Assembly: GCA_003573975.1 (NCBI GenBank)
Contig: AP018533.1
Coordinates: 930,001-994,000, forward strand
Length of the DNA stretch: 64,000 nucleotides
Source: Clostridiales bacterium CCNA10
GTDB taxonomy: Bacteria; Bacillota; Clostridia; Oscillospirales; Oscillospiraceae
Direction: 5' to 3'
Part shown: positions 34,416 through 42,964 of the stretch, one piece after another
Position numbering within the stretch: position 1 is the stretch's first letter
How the letters are laid out: every line of letters begins with the position of its first letter
Notes under the pieces: generated by a model
The model's database searches: none
What the model was told of the DNA's origin: nothing
What the model saw: only the letters and a program-made list of their open reading frames with translations
Translations under genes and position numbers: made by a program

Positions 34416-35096
34416 ATGCTGGGAGAGCTGGTATACTGTGCCGACGGGGACGGGCAGCCCCGGCGGCAGGAGCGGTACGGGCTGACGGTGCTGCGGGCGG
34501 AGGTGCGGCCCGGCGGCTGGGGGGAAGCAGGCCGGCTGAAGCGGGCGGCCCGGCGTCTGGCCCGGCTCGGGGTATGCCGGGTGCTGGTTCCGGAGGAGTT
34601 TTGCCGCTGGGAACTGCTGTGCCGGTGGGGGCTGGGGCCGGTGGATCCAGTACCCTTCTTCCGGGCCTGTGCCGGCGGGCTGGCCCTGGCAGCTCTCCGC
34701 CGGGAGGGGATCCCACCCCATCAGGGGACGGTGGCCCTACGGGGCCGGCGGGTGGACCGGGATATGGTCCGGGCGGCGGAGTTTTTGTGCTCCAGGGTGC
34801 GGGACGTGGCGGTCTCCGCGCCGGTGGGCGGCGGGGAGCTGGCCGCCTGGCTGCGTCGGGAGTTCGGCGCGCCCATCCGGCCGGACAGCGGAGAGATCCC
34901 GGCAGCGGTGCGCTTTGACGGGACAGGCGCGCTGGAGGGGCGGCGGGTGCTGTCTCTGTTCGGGACGGAGCCCGAGCTGGCCGGGATCCGTCTGAGGGCC
35001 GCTGCTCTGGAGCCGGAGGACAGGGAAAAACTCCCCCTGATGGCCGCGCTCTGGGAGGCTGGACGGGGGGAGCGGTTGGGCCTAGAATTTACTTGA
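34416..35096 (+). CDS. Unknown Arg/Gly-rich protein
   Basis: A 226-residue soluble protein beginning at the ATG at 34416; AGGAGAGGGGG lies upstream. It is rich in Arg, Gly, Ala and Leu and has a few Cys and Trp residues (FCRWELLCRWGLGPV near 60-74). I recognise no family. It is oriented with the M23 gene upstream and greA downstream, but greA has its own promoter at the very end of this gene. The coding assignment rests on the ribosome-binding site, length and absence of a better frame. Confidence 0.6.
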   Translation: MLGELVYCADGDGQPRRQERYGLTVLRAEVRPGGWGEAGRLKRAARRLARLGVCRVLVPEEFCRWELLCRWGLGPVDPVPFFRACAGGLALAALRREGIPPHQGTVALRGRRVDRDMVRAAEFLCSRVRDVAVSAPVGGGELAAWLRREFGAPIRPDSGEIPAAVRFDGTGALEGRRVLSLFGTEPELAGIRLRAAALEPEDREKLPLMAALWEAGRGERLGLEFT

Positions 35097-35121
35097 CAGC
35101 CGGAAATAAAGTCTCTATAAT
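35093..35121 (+). promoter_or_regulatory. Promoter of greA-lysS
   Basis: TTGACA (35093-35098) and TATAAT (35116-35121) are both consensus and 17 bases apart, about 105 bases upstream of greA. Confidence 0.92.
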
Positions 35122-35225
35122 AACACATACTGCGTGATAGCGCCCATTTTTATATTATAAGGTATATCATTCGGGACCGGGGGCGCGGGCTCCCGGCCTC
35201 CCTTTGGAAAGGTGTGCAAGGCTTT

Positions 35226-35699
35226 ATGGCGAAAGAATATAAACTGACCCTGGAGCGGCTGAAGGAGCTTCAGGATGAACTGACCTACCTCAAGACAGTC
35301 CGGGAGAAGGAGGTCGCCGAGCTGATCAAGGAGGCCCGTTCCTTCGGCGATCTGAGCGAGAACAGCGAGTATGACGAGGCCAAGACGGAACAGGGCAAGC
35401 TCTACTCCCGTATTGCCGAGGTGGAGGAGATTTTGGGCAACTGTGTGGTCATCGAGGACAGCGATGACGGCGGCGAGTACGTCCGCATCGGCTCTACGGT
35501 CACCGTGCTGGACAAGGAGTTCGACGAGACTGAGGTGTATAAGATCGTGGGCTCCCAGGAGGCCGACCCCATGAACGGCGTGATCTCGGAGGATTCCCCC
35601 TTCGGAAAGGCCCTGCTGGGTAAGAACGCCGGGGACGAGGTGACGGTGGACGCCCCCGCCGGCCCTGTGGAGTACAAGATCCTCAAGGTAGAGCGCTGA
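35226..35699 (+). CDS. greA: Transcription elongation factor GreA
   Basis: GreA rescues backtracked RNA polymerase by stimulating transcript cleavage. The 157-residue protein has an N-terminal coiled coil with the tip motif [15 protein letters not shown] near 39-53, which carries the two acidic residues that act in the polymerase channel, and a C-terminal FKBP-like domain ([19 protein letters not shown]). I choose ATG 35226, which gives the usual MAKEYKLT start; a GTG at 35214 is also in frame. It is co-directional with lysS, 58 bp upstream. Confidence 0.96.
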   Translation: MAKEYKLTLERLKELQDELTYLKTVREKEVAELIKEARSFGDLSENSEYDEAKTEQGKLYSRIAEVEEILGNCVVIEDSDDGGEYVRIGSTVTVLDKEFDETEVYKIVGSQEADPMNGVISEDSPFGKALLGKNAGDEVTVDAPAGPVEYKILKVER

Positions 35700-35757
35700 A
35701 CCGCAGCAGAAACGATCAAAACCGGCCGTCGCCGGAAGAAAGATAGGAGTGGAAGCA

Positions 35758-37263
35758 ATGGCCGACAAGAAGAATCAGGGGGTCCCCCAGGAGGAGAACC
35801 TGTCTCAGCTGCTCCAGATCCGACGGGATAAGCTGAAGGAGCTTCAGGAGAGCGGGAACGACCCCTTCCAGATCACCCGGTATGAGATGGACAACGACAG
35901 CGCCAACATCAAGGCGAATTTTGACGCCCTGGAGGGGCAGGCTGTGTCCGTGGCCGGGCGGCTCATGTCCAAGCGGGGCATGGGTAAGGTGTCCTTCTGC
36001 GATTTGCAGGACAAGTCCGGGCGCATCCAGCTGTATGCCCGCCGGGATGAGATGGACGAGGCGGAGTACGCCCGATTCAAGAAGTTTGACATTGGCGACA
36101 TCGTAGGCGTCAAGGGCGTGGTGTTCCGCACCCAGCGGGGCGAGATGTCCGTCCGGGTGGAGCGGGTGACCCTGCTGAGCAAGTCCCTGCTGCCCCTGCC
36201 GGAGAAGTTCCACGGCCTGACCAACACGGAGCTGCGCTACCGCCAGCGGTATGTGGACCTGATTGTCAATCCCGAGGTGAAGCGGAACTTTGTCATCCGC
36301 TCCCAGTTTATCAAGCACGTCCGGGAGTTCATGGACAACCGGGGCTTTATGGAGGTGGAGACCCCCGTTCTCAACACCATCTCCGGCGGCGCCACCGCCC
36401 GCCCCTTCATCACCCACCACAACACCCTGGATATCGATATGTATATGCGCATCGCCACTGAGCTGCCCCTGAAGCGGCTCATTGTGGGCGGCATGGACCG
36501 GGTGTATGAGATCGGCCGCATCTTCCGCAACGAGGGTATGGACCCCAAGCACAACCCGGAGTTCACCACCATCGAGCTGTATCAGGCCTATGCCGATTTC
36601 AACGATATGATGGACCTGTTTGAGGATCTGCTCACCTCCGCCGCCCAGAAGCTGCTGGGCACCTATCAGCTGGAGTGGCAGGGTGAGAAGCTGGATCTGA
36701 CCCCCGGCTGGCCCCGCCTGCCCATGCACGAGGCGGTGAAGCAGTACTGCGGCATCGACTTTATGGCCATCACCTCCGACGAGGAGGCCGTGGCGGCCGC
36801 CAAGTCCATTGGCGTGGATCTGCCCGAGACGGCGGAAAAGACCTGGGGCAACGCCCTGTACGAGTGCTTCGACCAGAAGGTGGAGGAGAAGCTGATCCAG
36901 CCCACCTTTATCACCATGCACCCGGTGGATGTGTCCCCCCTGGCCAAGCGCTCCCCCAAGGATCCCCGCCTCACCGAGCGGTTCGAGCTGTTCATCTGCC
37001 ACAGTGAGATGGGCAACGCCTTCTCTGAGCTCAACGACCCCATCGACCAGAGAGAGCGCTTCCAGAAGCAGGTGGAGCTGCGGGACAAGGGCGACGACGA
37101 GGCCGGCATGATGGACGATGACTTCATCACAGCCCTGGAGTACGGCCTGCCCCCCACGGGCGGCCTGGGTATCGGTATCGACCGGTGCGTGATGATGCTG
37201 ACCAACTCGGACAGTATCCGGGAGGTCATCCTCTTCCCCACGATGAAGCCTTTGGGTGACTAA
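35758..37263 (+). CDS. lysS: Lysyl-tRNA synthetase, class II
   Basis: LysS charges tRNA-Lys. The 501-residue protein has an N-terminal OB-fold anticodon-binding domain ([20 protein letters not shown] near 61-80) and a class II catalytic core with motif 1 ([16 protein letters not shown] near 190-205), motif 2 ([17 protein letters not shown] near 255-271) and motif 3 ([16 protein letters not shown] near 470-485). ATG 35758 has GATAGGAG eight bases upstream. It is the last chromosomal gene before the prophage. Confidence 0.98.
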   Translation: MADKKNQGVPQEENLSQLLQIRRDKLKELQESGNDPFQITRYEMDNDSANIKANFDALEGQAVSVAGRLMSKRGMGKVSFCDLQDKSGRIQLYARRDEMDEAEYARFKKFDIGDIVGVKGVVFRTQRGEMSVRVERVTLLSKSLLPLPEKFHGLTNTELRYRQRYVDLIVNPEVKRNFVIRSQFIKHVREFMDNRGFMEVETPVLNTISGGATARPFITHHNTLDIDMYMRIATELPLKRLIVGGMDRVYEIGRIFRNEGMDPKHNPEFTTIELYQAYADFNDMMDLFEDLLTSAAQKLLGTYQLEWQGEKLDLTPGWPRLPMHEAVKQYCGIDFMAITSDEEAVAAAKSIGVDLPETAEKTWGNALYECFDQKVEEKLIQPTFITMHPVDVSPLAKRSPKDPRLTERFELFICHSEMGNAFSELNDPIDQRERFQKQVELRDKGDDEAGMMDDDFITALEYGLPPTGGLGIGIDRCVMMLTNSDSIREVILFPTMKPLGD

Positions 37264-37424
37264 TTCGCTCAAAACACACGATATAGAGTGATTTTGATTA
37301 AAACAAACACTATATATTGTGCTTTTGCTGGATCGTGTTTTTATCTTACCACAGCGTTACCACATTTGCCGAAAATACCACATGAAAATGTGGTAGAACC
37401 GAAAAGCAAAATCCGACTGAATTT

Positions 37425-37459
37425 AGGGAGCTGGCCTTGTGCTGGCTCCCTATTTTTTT
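37425..37459 (+). terminator. Intrinsic terminator downstream of lysS
   Basis: AGGGAGC pairs with GCTCCCT, followed by A and seven T. Confidence 0.75.
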
Positions 37460-37475
37460 GTCAGAGAAAGATTAA

Positions 37476-37519
37476 AGGGTACAGAAATCCAATTCGGAGA
37501 TCTGTACCCTATTTTTTTT
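37476..37519. terminator. Second terminator, probably bidirectional
   Basis: AGGGTACAGA pairs perfectly with TCTGTACCCT. It is followed by A and eight T on the plus strand and by TTTAATCTTT on the minus strand, so it can also end the leftward integrase transcript. Confidence 0.8.
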
Positions 37520-37621
37520 CTCGTGTTGTCGCCCAGGATAGCCCAGGAGCGACGATTAGGATTTTGGAGTGTAGTTTCACCTGTAAAGGGATTGAACGCT
37601 CTGAGAGCCGTCTGCGGGCTT

Positions 37622-38218
37622 TTATCGAGGTTTGTTAAATCTGGTGCATTTACAATGACCGTATGGATCGCCGTGTCGCAGCCAATAGCTACCGACTTCC
37701 ACTGTACGACCACAGTTTTGGCAGAGACATTTCCATCTGGTTTCATTGCCGGCGATCCGTTCATTCTGCACTGGCTCGATTACTTTGAGATAGCCAAAAG
37801 TCTGGCCTGTAAGGTCATGCTGGAGTTGGAACTGGGAGCAACCACAGGATCTTGTTTTACCTTTTCTAAGACTGTCTGATAGAACGGATACCGTGTTGCC
37901 ACATTCACACTTGCAAATCCACCTTGCCTTTCCGCTTTCAGTGGCAATATCTTTCTGGATTACAGTGAGTTTTCCAAAGACTTCACCAGTTAAATCAATG
38001 AGGGTGGGAGATTGCTTGTGTCGTAGGCACCCACATGACTTTGTTCCATTTTCTTTGAGTAAATTAGTAGACGATACAACGACGGTATTCCCACACTCGC
38101 ATTGACAAAGCCACATGGGGCGACCTGGCTTGCGGTCTTCTACTCTCTGCAAAACAGTAAGCAGGCCAAATGTCCTACCAGATAAGTCAACGAGTTTGCC
38201 CACAAAAATCCCTCCCAT
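37622..38218 (-). CDS. Protein with three tandem Cys-rich zinc-ribbon-like modules
   Basis: The 198-residue protein consists of three repeats of about 60 residues, each beginning with (D)LTG-x-x-FG-x-L-x-V and carrying two Cys pairs: CQCECGNTVV with SCGC, CKCECGNTVS with SCGC, and CQNCGRTVE with CKC. Modules of this kind are common in phage proteins and sometimes precede HNH or AP2 domains; here no nuclease domain follows, so it is probably a DNA-binding protein (inference). The ATG at 38218 overlaps the integrase TGA by one base, so both are one transcript. It could be an excision or integration cofactor. Confidence 0.8.
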   Translation of the reverse strand: MGGIFVGKLVDLSGRTFGLLTVLQRVEDRKPGRPMWLCQCECGNTVVVSSTNLLKENGTKSCGCLRHKQSPTLIDLTGEVFGKLTVIQKDIATESGKARWICKCECGNTVSVLSDSLRKGKTRSCGCSQFQLQHDLTGQTFGYLKVIEPVQNERIAGNETRWKCLCQNCGRTVEVGSYWLRHGDPYGHCKCTRFNKPR

Positions 38219-39492
38219 CAAGATATCTTGATTTTACCTTCGAGATTCGCAAAGGATTGTTTCTTTACCTCCTTTGTGGCTTCAGCGTAGATGTTCATGG
38301 TGGTTTCAATGTCGGCGTGTCCCATGATCTCCTGAATGGCTTTGATATTTTTCTCAACCTCGCAATACCTGGTGCAGAATGTGTGACGGAGATTATGGGC
38401 AGAGAAGTGGCGGATCAGAACGGGATCGCGGCCATCCTTATCGGCCTGAATAGTTTCGTCTTCAATATAGGCAGCACAAATGCGGTCAATGGCTCGGTTG
38501 ACGCTGTGAGGGGATAGTGGATCGCCATACCGATTTTGAAAGATAAATCCCGTATAGCCGTCTATAATAGACTCATTAAAGCCTATGATTTCTTGTTTTG
38601 CCCATTCTGTACGCAACGCCTCTTTGACTTCTGCCAGCATTGGGACAATGCGAATTCCGGCTTCTGTTTTCGGCGTTTCGATATGGAAACGGGCTTTTGG
38701 ATCTCCCTCATACTTACGATATACCATGTTGTGGTTGATACTAATAATCCCATCTTCAAAGTCGCAATCTTCCCAGCGCAGGCCAATGACTTCCCCGATA
38801 CGGCAACCAGTCCCCAGGAGAACAGTAAAGAGCGGGAGCCAGTGGTTATAAATCTTGCTGTTTTTGATATAGTCGATAAAAGCTGCCTGCTCTGCTTTGG
38901 TCAGAGCGTGTCGCTTTGGCTTTTCCCAGTTGTTACTTTTCTTGATTTCTGCCATAGCGCCGGTGGCTGGATTGATGCGGATATAACCATCACGCACGGC
39001 CATCGTAAAGACGGGGTGGATGATGGTATGAATGATTTCCATGGAGTTTGGCTTAAATCCCTGCTCTCGGATAAGGCGGTTATAATAAGCCTTGACATCT
39101 GAATACTTGATGCTTGAGATTTTCTTTTTGCCAATATCGTCCTGGACGTACTTCTTGTACATATAGAGATAGTTGGCGCGGGTGGATTGTTTCAGCTCTG
39201 GCTTATTAGAGATATAGAGATTGAAGAGGTCATTCAAAGTAGCCCTGTTTTCTACGGTGGCTTTGATACCATCTTCAAGGTCACGGATGATTTTCCGTTC
39301 CTTTTCTCTAAGGCTTAGATCGTCCTTACAACCAGGAGGGAGGCGGTCAGTAGGCACAAGCCGCCTACTGTATACATCGTGCCGGTTGCCGTCTGCGTCT
39401 GTGTATGTGAAACGATAGGTGCCATCTTTGCGCTGAGTTTCACCGTCTTTAAGGATACGGCCTTTATTGTCGGTTCGTTTTTGGCCGGCCAT
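38218..39492 (-). CDS. Tyrosine integrase, Tn916-type
   Basis: The 424-residue recombinase has an N-terminal arm-binding domain (RKDGTYRFTYTDADGNRHDV near 21-40), a SAM-like core-binding domain (about 85-180) and a catalytic domain with Arg231 in GTGCRIGEV, Lys275 in ETPKTEAG, His366 and Arg369 in HNLRH, His392 in GHAD and the nucleophile Tyr402 in MNIYAEA. All six catalytic residues are present, so it should be active. The ATG at 39492 follows AAAGGAG; an in-frame upstream extension is less likely. It sits at the left end of the prophage and drives integration and excision. Confidence 0.94.
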   Translation of the reverse strand: MAGQKRTDNKGRILKDGETQRKDGTYRFTYTDADGNRHDVYSRRLVPTDRLPPGCKDDLSLREKERKIIRDLEDGIKATVENRATLNDLFNLYISNKPELKQSTRANYLYMYKKYVQDDIGKKKISSIKYSDVKAYYNRLIREQGFKPNSMEIIHTIIHPVFTMAVRDGYIRINPATGAMAEIKKSNNWEKPKRHALTKAEQAAFIDYIKNSKIYNHWLPLFTVLLGTGCRIGEVIGLRWEDCDFEDGIISINHNMVYRKYEGDPKARFHIETPKTEAGIRIVPMLAEVKEALRTEWAKQEIIGFNESIIDGYTGFIFQNRYGDPLSPHSVNRAIDRICAAYIEDETIQADKDGRDPVLIRHFSAHNLRHTFCTRYCEVEKNIKAIQEIMGHADIETTMNIYAEATKEVKKQSFANLEGKIKIS

Positions 39493-39612
39493 GACATTCT
39501 CTCCTTTCGTAAGATTTAAGAAAATAAATTCACTCTGCAATTACATGATAAATCAAAAAGCGAAATTCGTCAAGGGATAAAATCACTGAAAAGTTACTTT
39601 TGAAATTTAGCG

Positions 39613-39641
39613 TTGATTTTATTCGTGCGTTAGTTTACAAT
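39613..39641 (+). promoter_or_regulatory. Promoter of the Cro-like gene
   Basis: TTGATT (39613-39618) and TACAAT (39636-39641) are 17 bases apart, in the int-cro divergent region. Confidence 0.6.
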
Positions 39642-39666
39642 TAAGATAATAGGGGAGGGGAATCCC

Positions 39667-39876
39667 ATGATGACAGAGAAGATCCGCATTGCCTTAATCA
39701 AGCAGAATAAGAGCGTCAAAGACCTTGCTACCGCCATAGGCTGTACCTCTCAAAATCTGAGTGGAAAGTTCAAGCGGGACAACTTCAGCGAAAAGGAATT
39801 GGTGGAGATCGCTGAGGCACTTGGATACCGATATGAAAGTAAATTCATCAACAAAGAAACCGGGGAAGAGATATAA
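39667..39876 (+). CDS. Small Cro/C1-type helix-turn-helix protein
   Basis: The 69-residue protein is one XRE helix-turn-helix domain (IALIKQNKSVKDLATAIGCT near 7-26, then SQNLSGKFKRDNF) with a short tail. It is the only rightward gene of the prophage in the window and is transcribed away from int. It may repress or switch the divergent promoters; no long C1-type repressor is seen here. GGGGAGGGG precedes the start. Confidence 0.85.
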   Translation: MMTEKIRIALIKQNKSVKDLATAIGCTSQNLSGKFKRDNFSEKELVEIAEALGYRYESKFINKETGEEI

Positions 39877-39904
39877 AACATATGTTCGAGTTCTAAAGCT
39901 TTAT

Positions 39905-39933
39905 AAACGGGGTGCAGCGCACCCCGTTTTTTT
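39905..39933. terminator. Terminator between convergent phage genes
   Basis: AAACGGGGTGC pairs with GCACCCCGTTT, followed by TTTT on the plus strand. Confidence 0.85.
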
Positions 39934-40426
39934 AGTAGATTGTATACACATATTCAAAGAGCTTGCGATGGCCATTGCCTTTGGGCAAATACCCTCGATA
40001 TCTTCTTACAACCCTATTAGAATGAGTTTTCCAATACACTTGCCTGTTTGAATTTTTGGGATATTTGATGTGGTTCCCTACGGGTTGGAAAATCCCGTCA
40101 ACCCAGTCCCAGTCTACATAGCCGGCTTCTGGATGATAGCCGTATGTCAGTATTTTTCGCAGACGATTATCCTTGTGGCGATTCATAGCTCTACGGTATG
40201 CCCGCCCTGTTTTCCTCTTGCCGACCTTCTTTGCTGGCTTGGGATATTCATGTGCATCTTCACAATATCCGCCGATCCAGAAATGTTCTTCACCAATTTT
40301 ATCGCATCCGCAGTATTCAGGTTGCCAGTCTCCGTACTTGCGAAGCCGTTCATATCTGCTCTGGACATTATCTTTTCCGAGTGGACATTCGTCGCATAGG
40401 AAATTTATATTGCCAATGGGGATCAA
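39932..40426 (-). CDS. Phage hypothetical protein with an N-terminal Cys cluster
   Basis: A 164-residue protein starting at a TTG behind GAGGTGATG. The N-terminal 55 residues contain five Cys (CDEC, CGC, YC), probably a metal site. The rest is basic and rich in Tyr, Trp and Arg (KKVGKRKTGRAYRRAMNRHK near 67-86), suggesting nucleic acid binding. It is the last gene of the long leftward phage transcript. Function unknown. Confidence 0.7.
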   Translation of the reverse strand: MIPIGNINFLCDECPLGKDNVQSRYERLRKYGDWQPEYCGCDKIGEEHFWIGGYCEDAHEYPKPAKKVGKRKTGRAYRRAMNRHKDNRLRKILTYGYHPEAGYVDWDWVDGIFQPVGNHIKYPKNSNRQVYWKTHSNRVVRRYRGYLPKGNGHRKLFEYVYTIY

Positions 40427-40457
40427 CAGGCATCACCTCTTCTGACTGAAAACAAAA

Positions 40458-40649
40458 TTAAACTCTCATTTCTTCATACGAAAGGCGATAATGCAGAAAT
40501 ACCTTATACTTTCTGTTGCAGATATCGCATTGTCGTATTTCCCGTGCAACAATTTCGTTCCTGTCGTAGCTAATATTTTCGATTGTGCAGGAAATTACTT
40601 TATCGTCATTACTATCTGACAATCCGCATGGACATTTGATGTGCCTCAT
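40458..40649 (-). CDS. Small zinc-ribbon protein
   Basis: 63 residues from ATG 40649 behind AAAGGT. It has the Cys pairs CPCG near 6-9 and CDIC near 42-45, the layout of a zinc ribbon. An ATG at 40664 is in frame but lies over the ribosome-binding site. Function unknown. Confidence 0.65.
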   Translation of the reverse strand: MRHIKCPCGLSDSNDDKVISCTIENISYDRNEIVAREIRQCDICNRKYKVFLHYRLSYEEMRV

Positions 40650-40671
40650 AAAATTACCTTTCATTTATCTT

Positions 40672-41046
40672 TTAGAACAACATAACAATGGCAGTGACGG
40701 CTATTTGCCACATATGAATAAGCTGGTCTTGCCATAGATTTATCTTTTTCCGGTTTGCTTTCAAATCGTCTACTAAAGCATGGACGAAAACATTGAGCAA
40801 GAAGTATACCAGGAAAAACCAGGAGATGTTGAACGACATAGCAACAGCGATAGGGAGCATAATCATAAATGCCCAACTGAAACTGTGCATTAGGAGCGCC
40901 CAGATGTAGTCGTATTTGTATAGAGGCTGCGGCGCATTTTCTTTCCACCATTGCTTTTGTTTTGCAGAGGCTAACCACCCTTGGAGATAGTAGTCATCAA
41001 CGATGTGGAAGAAAATCATCCAGAGAACGATAAAGGCTTTACTCAT
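40672..41046 (-). CDS. DUF3307-like phage membrane protein
   Basis: The 124-residue protein has about four transmembrane segments. The first contains HIVDDYYLQGWLASAKQKQW near 14-33, resembling the H-x-x-D-x-x-LQ motif of DUF3307 proteins, and another His/Asp set lies in VHALVDDLKAN. Such proteins are frequent in phages of Firmicutes; their role is unknown. Its ATG overlaps the upstream gene by four bases. Confidence 0.7.
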   Translation of the reverse strand: MSKAFIVLWMIFFHIVDDYYLQGWLASAKQKQWWKENAPQPLYKYDYIWALLMHSFSWAFMIMLPIAVAMSFNISWFFLVYFLLNVFVHALVDDLKANRKKINLWQDQLIHMWQIAVTAIVMLF

Positions 41047-41777
41047 ATCCCAAACCTCCTACAAGCAGCATCGATATCAATGTGATCTCCAGGCTTTAGA
41101 GAAGGGAAGAGGGCGTTGTTGATGTCGGCAATCCAACCATTTTCACTATTGCCAATGCCTACAATATCGCTGTTCTTGATGTGTTCTACATATTCCGCAG
41201 TTGGGAATAGGTTCTTGATTGCTTTAATAGCTTCAATTTCCTTACCAGAAAGCGGAGTCGTTTTTACAATACGCTCTGGGTAGTTAATAATCTGGCTTAA
41301 AGCCTCTGCTGGGAGTCTACCTTCGTCGCTTACAATATCGCCATTTTCATCTATGCGGCAGGTTCGTGTTATTCTTGTGGCATGAGATGTATATGTGATG
41401 CAAAATTTCTCTCCCTGCTCAACTCCAAGAACATCACAAATTCTTGGCGACTTAATATTGCACTTGTCATCGTATAGATGAAATTCTCCGGTCACAGTGC
41501 ATTTTACCTTTGGCGGATTGCTGGTATAGCACATACCGTCTGTTTTATTACATTGACCACAAAGCTTTGCCATTGCCTGTTGTTCACTCCAATCTTTGAA
41601 CTCTTTACAGGTATCGTTGCAAACTTCAACTCCATTTTCGTTTGCAGTTCCCCAACCATGATCGCACCCATCGCATGGGTGTTTGCTTCTTAAAAGGTAT
41701 TCAGGTTTGCTGGCCGGACACTCTCTGCATGAGCGCATTTCGTATGCTCCGCAACCACCGGATTTATAACAAGGCAT
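41043..41777 (-). CDS. Cys-rich phage protein with a repeated C-terminal domain
   Basis: The 244-residue protein starts at ATG 41777, 11 bp after the DUF1848 stop (the open frame extends upstream over that gene but is not coding there). The N-terminal 90 residues hold many Cys in pairs or close spacing (CGAYEMRSCRECP, CDGCDHGW, CGQCNKTDGMC). The C-terminal 110 residues start PRICDVLGVEQGEKF and end with FPSLKPGDHIDID, a module shared with the protein at 43757-44749. Function unknown. Confidence 0.7.
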   Translation of the reverse strand: MPCYKSGGCGAYEMRSCRECPASKPEYLLRSKHPCDGCDHGWGTANENGVEVCNDTCKEFKDWSEQQAMAKLCGQCNKTDGMCYTSNPPKVKCTVTGEFHLYDDKCNIKSPRICDVLGVEQGEKFCITYTSHATRITRTCRIDENGDIVSDEGRLPAEALSQIINYPERIVKTTPLSGKEIEAIKAIKNLFPTAEYVEHIKNSDIVGIGNSENGWIADINNALFPSLKPGDHIDIDAACRRFGI

Positions 41778-41787
41778 TTGCATTACC

Positions 41788-42597
41788 TCACATATCTGCG
41801 ATATCTCTACTGTGGCTTTCTTGCCGTCCTGGATATCTCCAATAGCAATATAGGCACTGGTGAGCGCATGGATGTTTTTGATTGAGCAGTTCCATTTTCC
41901 CAGAATAACACATACAGTTTTTTCTTTGGAATCCGTATTGATTTGCATTATCATCATGTAAACCAAGTAGCGCTAAGTCATAAGAAGAAATACAACCGCA
42001 TTGAATAGCCTCTGTTAATCCAGGTTCAGCGCACGACTCAATCCTAATGCCATCTGACTGTCTTGAATTAGAAAAGTAAGATTTTACATCTCGTATCATC
42101 TGATTAACATGAGCAATCTGCTGTTTGTCTGGAGTAAAGCCATTTTCTCCGTAGGGAAGAGGTAAGCCAGCGCTCTTAAATCTTCTTCTGACATGAGGGT
42201 ACATATCAATTAGGCTGATTCTGAATCGATTAAACCCATGATCGATAAATGTCAAGAAAACATTATACGCAGTCTCTATGCCTTTCTTTGTGGGAATGAT
42301 TGGATCAATCCTTACAACAATTTTGTTCTTTGGAAAACCTCTATCGACCAGTGTGGTTATCGCATCAAATTCATCATACGGCGCTGGAACAAATGGTTCT
42401 AAGACAGAATGACCAAATCCAGTAAATGTTGTGTGAATGATTACACTGTCCTTATATTTGAGTGCTGCGTCATAAAAGTCTGGCGATACACATTTTGTTA
42501 TTAGGATTGCACCGTCAACTTGGCTCATTTTGTCTACCCAGGAAAGGTCAAGTCCTGCATCGCCGGCCTCGGTTATCCCGATTTTGTATTTTGCCAC
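41788..42597 (-). CDS. DUF1848 (radical SAM-like) protein
   Basis: The 269-residue protein matches the DUF1848 pattern: an N-terminal TIM-barrel-like part (GAILITKCVSPDFYDAAL near 29-46, VVRIDPIIPT near 94-103) and a C-terminal Cys cluster CAHQCLYCYW near 248-257, a C-x3-C-x2-C motif as in radical SAM enzymes but at the C-terminus. The biochemical role is unknown. It starts with GTG at 42597, 8 bp after the HNH gene. Confidence 0.85.
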   Translation of the reverse strand: MAKYKIGITEAGDAGLDLSWVDKMSQVDGAILITKCVSPDFYDAALKYKDSVIIHTTFTGFGHSVLEPFVPAPYDEFDAITTLVDRGFPKNKIVVRIDPIIPTKKGIETAYNVFLTFIDHGFNRFRISLIDMYPHVRRRFKSAGLPLPYGENGFTPDKQQIAHVNQMIRDVKSYFSNSRQSDGIRIESCAEPGLTEAIQCGCISSYDLALLGLHDDNANQYGFQRKNCMCYSGKMELLNQKHPCAHQCLYCYWRYPGRQESHSRDIADM

Positions 42598-42604
42598 TTT
42601 GTTA

Positions 42605-42964
42605 TCACCGTCCTATCTGCTCAAAATAGAATTTGACTGGGTGTGGAGTGGGAGTGACCAGGCCAAAGCGAACAGCGTTTTTATATGTAACGCTGTCGCG
42701 CATGAGAGCGGCCGGCATATTCTCTACCATTTTGCGGAATCCTTCTAAGGTGGATCTGCTTTTGTAGTGGTTGCAGCTTCTACAGGCGGGAAGCATATTG
42801 TCCATCGTATCTTCTCCCTGCTCTGACCAACCATTGATAGGGATAATGTGGTCAACCTGCATATCCTTGTACTCCAATACACACCCACAATAAGCGCAGC
42901 GTCCGTTTGTTTTTCTGTAGACTGCCATGCGCTCATCTTTGGTTAGTTTTCGACGTTGGTTCAT
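42605..42964 (-). CDS. HNH endonuclease
   Basis: The 119-residue protein has the HNH fold: GRCAYCGCVL near 20-29 (first zinc pair), QVDHIIPINGWSEQG near 36-50 (catalytic His), and MLPACRSCNHYKSRST near 57-72 (second zinc pair and Asn). It could be a homing-type or DNA-processing nuclease of the phage. Its ATGA overlaps the end of the upstream gene. Confidence 0.88.
   Translation of the reverse strand: MNQRRKLTKDERMAVYRKTNGRCAYCGCVLEYKDMQVDHIIPINGWSEQGEDTMDNMLPACRSCNHYKSRSTLEGFRKMVENMPAALMRDSVTYKNAVRFGLVTPTPHPVKFYFEQIGR

Larger units (their letters stand above)
37264..37621. other. Chromosome-prophage junction region
   Basis: This 358-bp gap without a gene marks a sharp fall in GC after lysS. 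It contains A/T-rich sequence with CACACGATATAGAG-like and ACACTATATATTGTG-like near-repeats, several ACCACA motifs, a perfect 8-bp hairpin TACCACAT-gaaa-ATGTGGTA at 37376-37395 that could be an integrase arm or core site, and two tandem terminators. The attachment core cannot be fixed because the other end of the prophage is outside the window. No tRNA gene is present. Confidence 0.55.

Noticed and set aside
33313..34716. 467-codon minus-strand frame opposite the M23 peptidase gene
   Set aside because: Shadow of the coiled-coil region; low complexity and without a promoter or family match.
37264..37621. A tRNA gene as the phage attachment site
   Set aside because: No cloverleaf-like segment could be found between lysS and the integrase genes.
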